The notes beneath the pieces are model-generated. The model ran no database searches and had not been told where the DNA came from. It saw only the letters and a program-made list of their open reading frames with translations. Both the position numbers and the translations under genes were made by a program. DNA of 64,000 nucleotides from Bacteroidales bacterium (lineage in GTDB: Bacteria; Bacteroidota; Bacteroidia; Bacteroidales; JAAYJT01): contig JACZJK010000043.1 in the NCBI GenBank assembly GCA_014860575.1, positions 120,709 to 184,708 of the forward strand, written 5' to 3'. Shown piece after piece: positions 61,467 to 64,000 of this stretch; the stretch's first letter is position 1, and every line of letters begins with the position of its first letter.

Positions 61467-63380
61467 CTAGATCATTCTTCTGAACCTAAAGATTGCAAAT
61501 GCAGCAATCAGGAAAATGCCGAGGTAAAGCGCCCAGTTGGAGAGGGGAATCAGGGTTGATTCTGCAATCAAATCAAAAGCAAGGTCATCACTTCTTTGAT
61601 CTTTTGCGTATCCGGAACCTGTTTTATCAGCAGATACAAATGCAGGATCCTGGCTGCTGCGGCTTACACCGTTTCTGACAGGAACAGCAGGAATGCGCTG
61701 ATGCGATAAGCCATCACCATCCAGCGAATTGTTCCATAAGAACCATGTACCTGAACCATTGGCTACATCAATCTGAGCCGAGAACCAGCCATCTTGCATC
61801 ATGACCGGAACCGTGAGATCAGCTTCAAATTTATAGAGTGTGTATGAACCCCAGTTTCCATCGGAAGAAACATTGGCCAGCACATTCTGAACAATAGCCG
61901 GATTATCCCAGTCAGGTTCAAGCGCTTGAATACTTCCGGGCAGAATAGATGAAGGTGTTGTTGCGCCAGGATCTGCAAAAGTTCCGCCTTGTTCAGCAAT
62001 TATATTGGCCTCATTATCAAGGATGGCATAATAATTTTCGTATGACCATGAGCCTGGAATGTAAATGGTTGATATTTCATCTCCAATTTCTACAATGAAA
62101 TCATGGTATACAGGGCCAGCGCCAGAAAGAATTGTGAGATCAGTCAATACAGCACTGCCATTAACAAAAACCGTAACCTTTCCACCATTCCAACCATCGC
62201 CCCAATCATCTAACAATACTATTTGATATGTGCCTGCTGTTGTGGCTGTGAGTCCTGGAACATAAGCTTCAACATAATTGTAGAAACGGATAATAAATGG
62301 TTCCTGTGGGTTTGGAACTTGCTGAACAAATGAACCTCCAATAAACTTTAAAGCCAGCCCAAAGAAACTGACACTTTTAATTTCGCGGTCAAGATTCCAG
62401 AAATTATCAGCGCCTTCGTAATCTATTTGTGATGCCGGATCCAGCGTGCTTGTAATAGCAGTACCGCTGAAGTTCACACCCTGTGAGAACAAAAGGCCGG
62501 TAAGATCAATGCCCGCACCGGTGAGTTCCACTTTTCTTATAATTCTTGCATTGCTGTTTAAATCAATGGTTGCGGTTCTTACTCCTGGACTATTGGGTGA
62601 AAAGGCAACAGTAAGAGTTGTTGATTCGAAGAGGCCCAGTTCAATTGAAGCGGGAGGATTAACCAATGTAAATTCATTGGGTGCGGCTACAACTGTAGAA
62701 ATCGAAATATCTGTAATTGAAAGGGTTCCGCCACCCTCATTTTTAATGATGAAATCTTTGGTAACAGGCATGCCTTGAGCCTCAACTGTACCAAAATCCC
62801 AGCTAATTGGGTTTATAGAAAATACAGGTACTGTAGGGACATAAATTGGTGGCCCTGATACATCATCAAGATATAACCTATCACCATCATCATTCACCCA
62901 AACAAAGGCTATATAAATGTCTTGACCATTATAGGCGCTTAAATCAACTATTTTTTGAATATACGTTGTTCCGGGCTCAGGATAACTTATTATATCGGTG
63001 AAGTCAGCATGAGTATTTTGTGACGCGTTTGATGCTTTAACATACAGTATTGATCCATAGTTAGTTGTAAACTGGTCACGAATCCAAAAGGTCAGGGTAT
63101 TATTACCTTCGCTGACTGAAAGCTTCGGAGTCACTAACCAATCTTCTGCCAATCCACCTGAAACGGCTTCATAATTAACTGATGCACTAGCAGGAGCAGT
63201 TCTTGGATTTAAAGTATATCTATCCCAATCCCGAAGGGTTCCAATGTTATTCGTTCCGCGATATTTTGCCCATCCTTCAGGTGGGAAAGTTACGTCAGAA
63301 AAGCTTTCGTTGAGATTTTGCCCCCATGAGCTTCCCGCCCATAAAAGCAGCATTGCTGAAATCAGTAATAATTTTCTCAT
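61467..63380 (-). CDS. Surface protein with cleaved-adhesin, choice-of-anchor and IPTL-CTERM-like tail
   Basis: The 637-residue protein has a signal peptide (MRKLLLISAMLLLWAGSSWGQ). Residues 25-180 (NESFSDVTFPPEGW ... GQDIYIAFVWVNDDGDRLYLDDV) form a cleaved-adhesin/MAM-like module. Residues 185-290 (SWDFGTVEAQG..VTKDFIIKNEGGGTLSI ... RTATIDLNSNAR) match choice-of-anchor D. TYQIVLLDDWGDGWNGGKVTVFVNG is a common secreted-protein motif. The C-terminus IPLSNWALYLGIFLIAAFAI followed by FRFRRMI is not a T9SS domain. It combines a short PLSxWAL motif, one membrane helix and a basic end, as in exosortase-type CTERM signals. Confidence 0.8.
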   Translation of the reverse strand: MRKLLLISAMLLLWAGSSWGQNLNESFSDVTFPPEGWAKYRGTNNIGTLRDWDRYTLNPRTAPASASVNYEAVSGGLAEDWLVTPKLSVSEGNNTLTFWIRDQFTTNYGSILYVKASNASQNTHADFTDIISYPEPGTTYIQKIVDLSAYNGQDIYIAFVWVNDDGDRLYLDDVSGPPIYVPTVPVFSINPISWDFGTVEAQGMPVTKDFIIKNEGGGTLSITDISISTVVAAPNEFTLVNPPASIELGLFESTTLTVAFSPNSPGVRTATIDLNSNARIIRKVELTGAGIDLTGLLFSQGVNFSGTAITSTLDPASQIDYEGADNFWNLDREIKSVSFFGLALKFIGGSFVQQVPNPQEPFIIRFYNYVEAYVPGLTATTAGTYQIVLLDDWGDGWNGGKVTVFVNGSAVLTDLTILSGAGPVYHDFIVEIGDEISTIYIPGSWSYENYYAILDNEANIIAEQGGTFADPGATTPSSILPGSIQALEPDWDNPAIVQNVLANVSSDGNWGSYTLYKFEADLTVPVMMQDGWFSAQIDVANGSGTWFLWNNSLDGDGLSHQRIPAVPVRNGVSRSSQDPAFVSADKTGSGYAKDQRSDDLAFDLIAESTLIPLSNWALYLGIFLIAAFAIFRFRRMI

Positions 63381-63619
63381 AGTTTGTTGTTTTTGATTAA
63401 TAATTAATTGATTTGGTTAGTTATAACGAATTGCTATAATTGACTGATTGGAAAGAAAAGATATTTGGGAGGGAAAGTTAAGCCCGGAAAGAGCCAAAAC
63501 AGTGCGGTAGTATTCATATTGAAAATGATGGGTTTAAATTGCGCGGCTAATGTAGAACATTTTGAACTAAAAAGCAATACACCAATTTTTTTATTTTTTT
63601 AATAGGTGTGTGGGTATAA

Positions 63620-63650
63620 TTTTGCAGAATCAAAAAAAGGTGTAATTTTG
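63620..63650 (+). promoter_or_regulatory. Promoter of the tRNA-Val array
   Basis: TAATTTTG at 63643-63650 followed by C is a clear -7 box. TTTTG at 63620-63624, which is also the end of another TAATTTTG box (63617-63624), sits 18 bp upstream as the -33 element. It begins transcription just before the first tRNA-like unit. Confidence 0.65.
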
Positions 63651-63662
63651 CGCACCCAAAAA

Positions 63663-63739
63663 GGGAGTTTAGCTCAGCTGGTTCAAAGCATCCCGACCAC
63701 AGTCGGGAGGGTCACCGTCAGAAAGAGCATTGAAATATT
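63663..63739 (+). pseudogene. tRNA-Val-like pseudo-unit 1
   Basis: The first 30 bases match tRNA-Val (5' acceptor strand and D arm) with one change. The anticodon arm is replaced by TCCCGACCACAGTCGGGA, a 7-bp palindromic stem with a 4-nt loop. After GGGTCAC the T-arm and 3' acceptor are replaced by CGTCAGAAAGAGCATTGAAA and TATT. It cannot fold as a tRNA. Length is exactly 77 bp. Confidence 0.85.
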
Positions 63740-63816
63740 GGGAGTTTAGCTCAGCTGGTTCAGAGCATCCCGACTACAGTCGGGAGGGTCACCGTCAGAA
63801 AGAGCATTGAAATATT
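63740..63816 (+). pseudogene. tRNA-Val-like pseudo-unit 2
   Basis: It is identical to pseudo-unit 1 except for two bases: TTCAGAGC instead of TTCAAAGC, and a TACA instead of CACA loop in the palindrome. Length is again 77 bp, directly followed by the true tRNA-Val. Confidence 0.85.
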
Positions 63817-63894
63817 GGGAGTTTAGCTCAGCTGGTTCAGAGCATCTGCCTTACAAGCAGAGGGTCACTGGTTCGAATCCAGTAACTCCCACCA
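63817..63894 (+). tRNA. tRNA-Val (anticodon TAC)
   Basis: The acceptor GGGAGTT pairs with AACTCCC, the anticodon stem TCTGC/GCAGA holds the loop CTTACAA (anticodon TAC), and the T-arm is CTGGTTCGAATCCAG. Discriminator A and an encoded CCA end it. Confidence 0.95.
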
Positions 63895-63900
63895 ACCGAA

Positions 63901-63924
63901 GCCATGTTGCCGTGGCTTTTTTTT
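63901..63924 (+). terminator. Terminator of the tRNA-Val array
   Basis: GCCATG and CGTGGC form a 6-bp stem (one G-T pair) around a 4-nt loop, followed by eight T residues. The T-run directly abuts the next ATG. Confidence 0.85.
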
Positions 63925-64000
63925 ATGGCACACATTTACATTTTATATTCTCACTTTCTTGAGCAGTATTACGTTGGCTCAACTGATGACATACTTGAGG
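63925..64000 (+). CDS. GIY-YIG nuclease domain protein (partial, N-terminus only)
   Basis: The reading frame from ATG 63925 gives MAHIYILYS, then EQYYVGSTDD, the opening of the small COG2827-type GIY-YIG endonuclease family (YILYS for GIY, YYVGST for YIG). Only 25 residues lie in the window, so the catalytic Arg, Glu and Asn cannot be checked. The ATG comes directly after the T-run of the tRNA terminator, so it either needs read-through or has its promoter inside the tRNA region. The role of these small free-standing nucleases in Bacteroidota is not established. Confidence 0.75.
   Translation, partial: MAHIYILYSHFLEQYYVGSTDDILE

Noticed and set aside
63663..63894. The 77-bp periodic array could be called a CRISPR array
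   Set aside because: The repeated part is the tRNA-Val 5' half, there are no unique spacers, and no cas genes are present.

Overview
The window is a piece of a Bacteroidota chromosome. The evidence is several genes with C-terminal type IX secretion (T9SS) sorting domains, the promoter element TAnnTTTG ahead of both tRNA loci and several genes, weak Shine-Dalgarno signals, a TonB receptor with a carboxypeptidase-like regulatory domain, FISUMP-domain proteins, an S46 dipeptidyl peptidase and an OstA-like/LptD pair. It looks like a free-living or sediment Bacteroidales-like organism, but I cannot name the genus. Every gene call is a reading by eye of translated sequence; no database was searched.

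Layout. 0-9.3 kb holds a secreted M28 peptidase with an archaeal-type GatE homologue, followed by an envelope group: OstA-like protein, MCE/MlaD protein, N-acetylmuramoyl-L-alanine amidase and LptD. 9.6-14.2 kb holds PabA, an NTF2-like protein, PabB, an MFS transporter and RidA. 14.3-20.5 kb has a DPP11-type S46 peptidase, a large T9SS cargo protein and a TIGR01777 epimerase. 20.7-25.6 kb encodes the two subunits of methylmalonyl-CoA mutase, separated by a HEPN/MNT gene pair. 25.6-36 kb is mixed: a histidine kinase, OsmC, a hotdog thioesterase, a four-helix bundle protein, a PriA gene cut off at mid-length, CcmF, a DUF3078 outer-membrane protein and a TPR lipoprotein. 36-44.2 kb has urocanate hydratase, two superoxide dismutases (one exported), a TonB receptor, ribosomal protein L28 and tRNA-Gln.

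44.4-63.4 kb is a surface-protein island, nearly all on the minus strand: two FISUMP proteins, one of 1290 residues with repeated fibronectin-like modules; three proteins ending in a peptidase S74 intramolecular chaperone domain; three T9SS proteins of one family; and a protein with an IPTL-CTERM-like tail. RsgA and one plus-strand secreted protein interrupt it. The window ends in a three-unit, 77-bp tandem array in which only the last unit is a complete tRNA-Val; a GIY-YIG nuclease gene begins 31 bp after it.

Intergenic DNA is rich in short dispersed repeats of at least five kinds. Several lie against gene ends: one extends PabB, one forms a false N-terminus on the DUF3078 gene, and one sits where PriA is broken. 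The most unusual items are the pseudo-tRNA array with its nuclease neighbour, the broken priA, the bacterial GatE, the HEPN/MNT pair inside the mutase locus, and the S74/FISUMP surface island.
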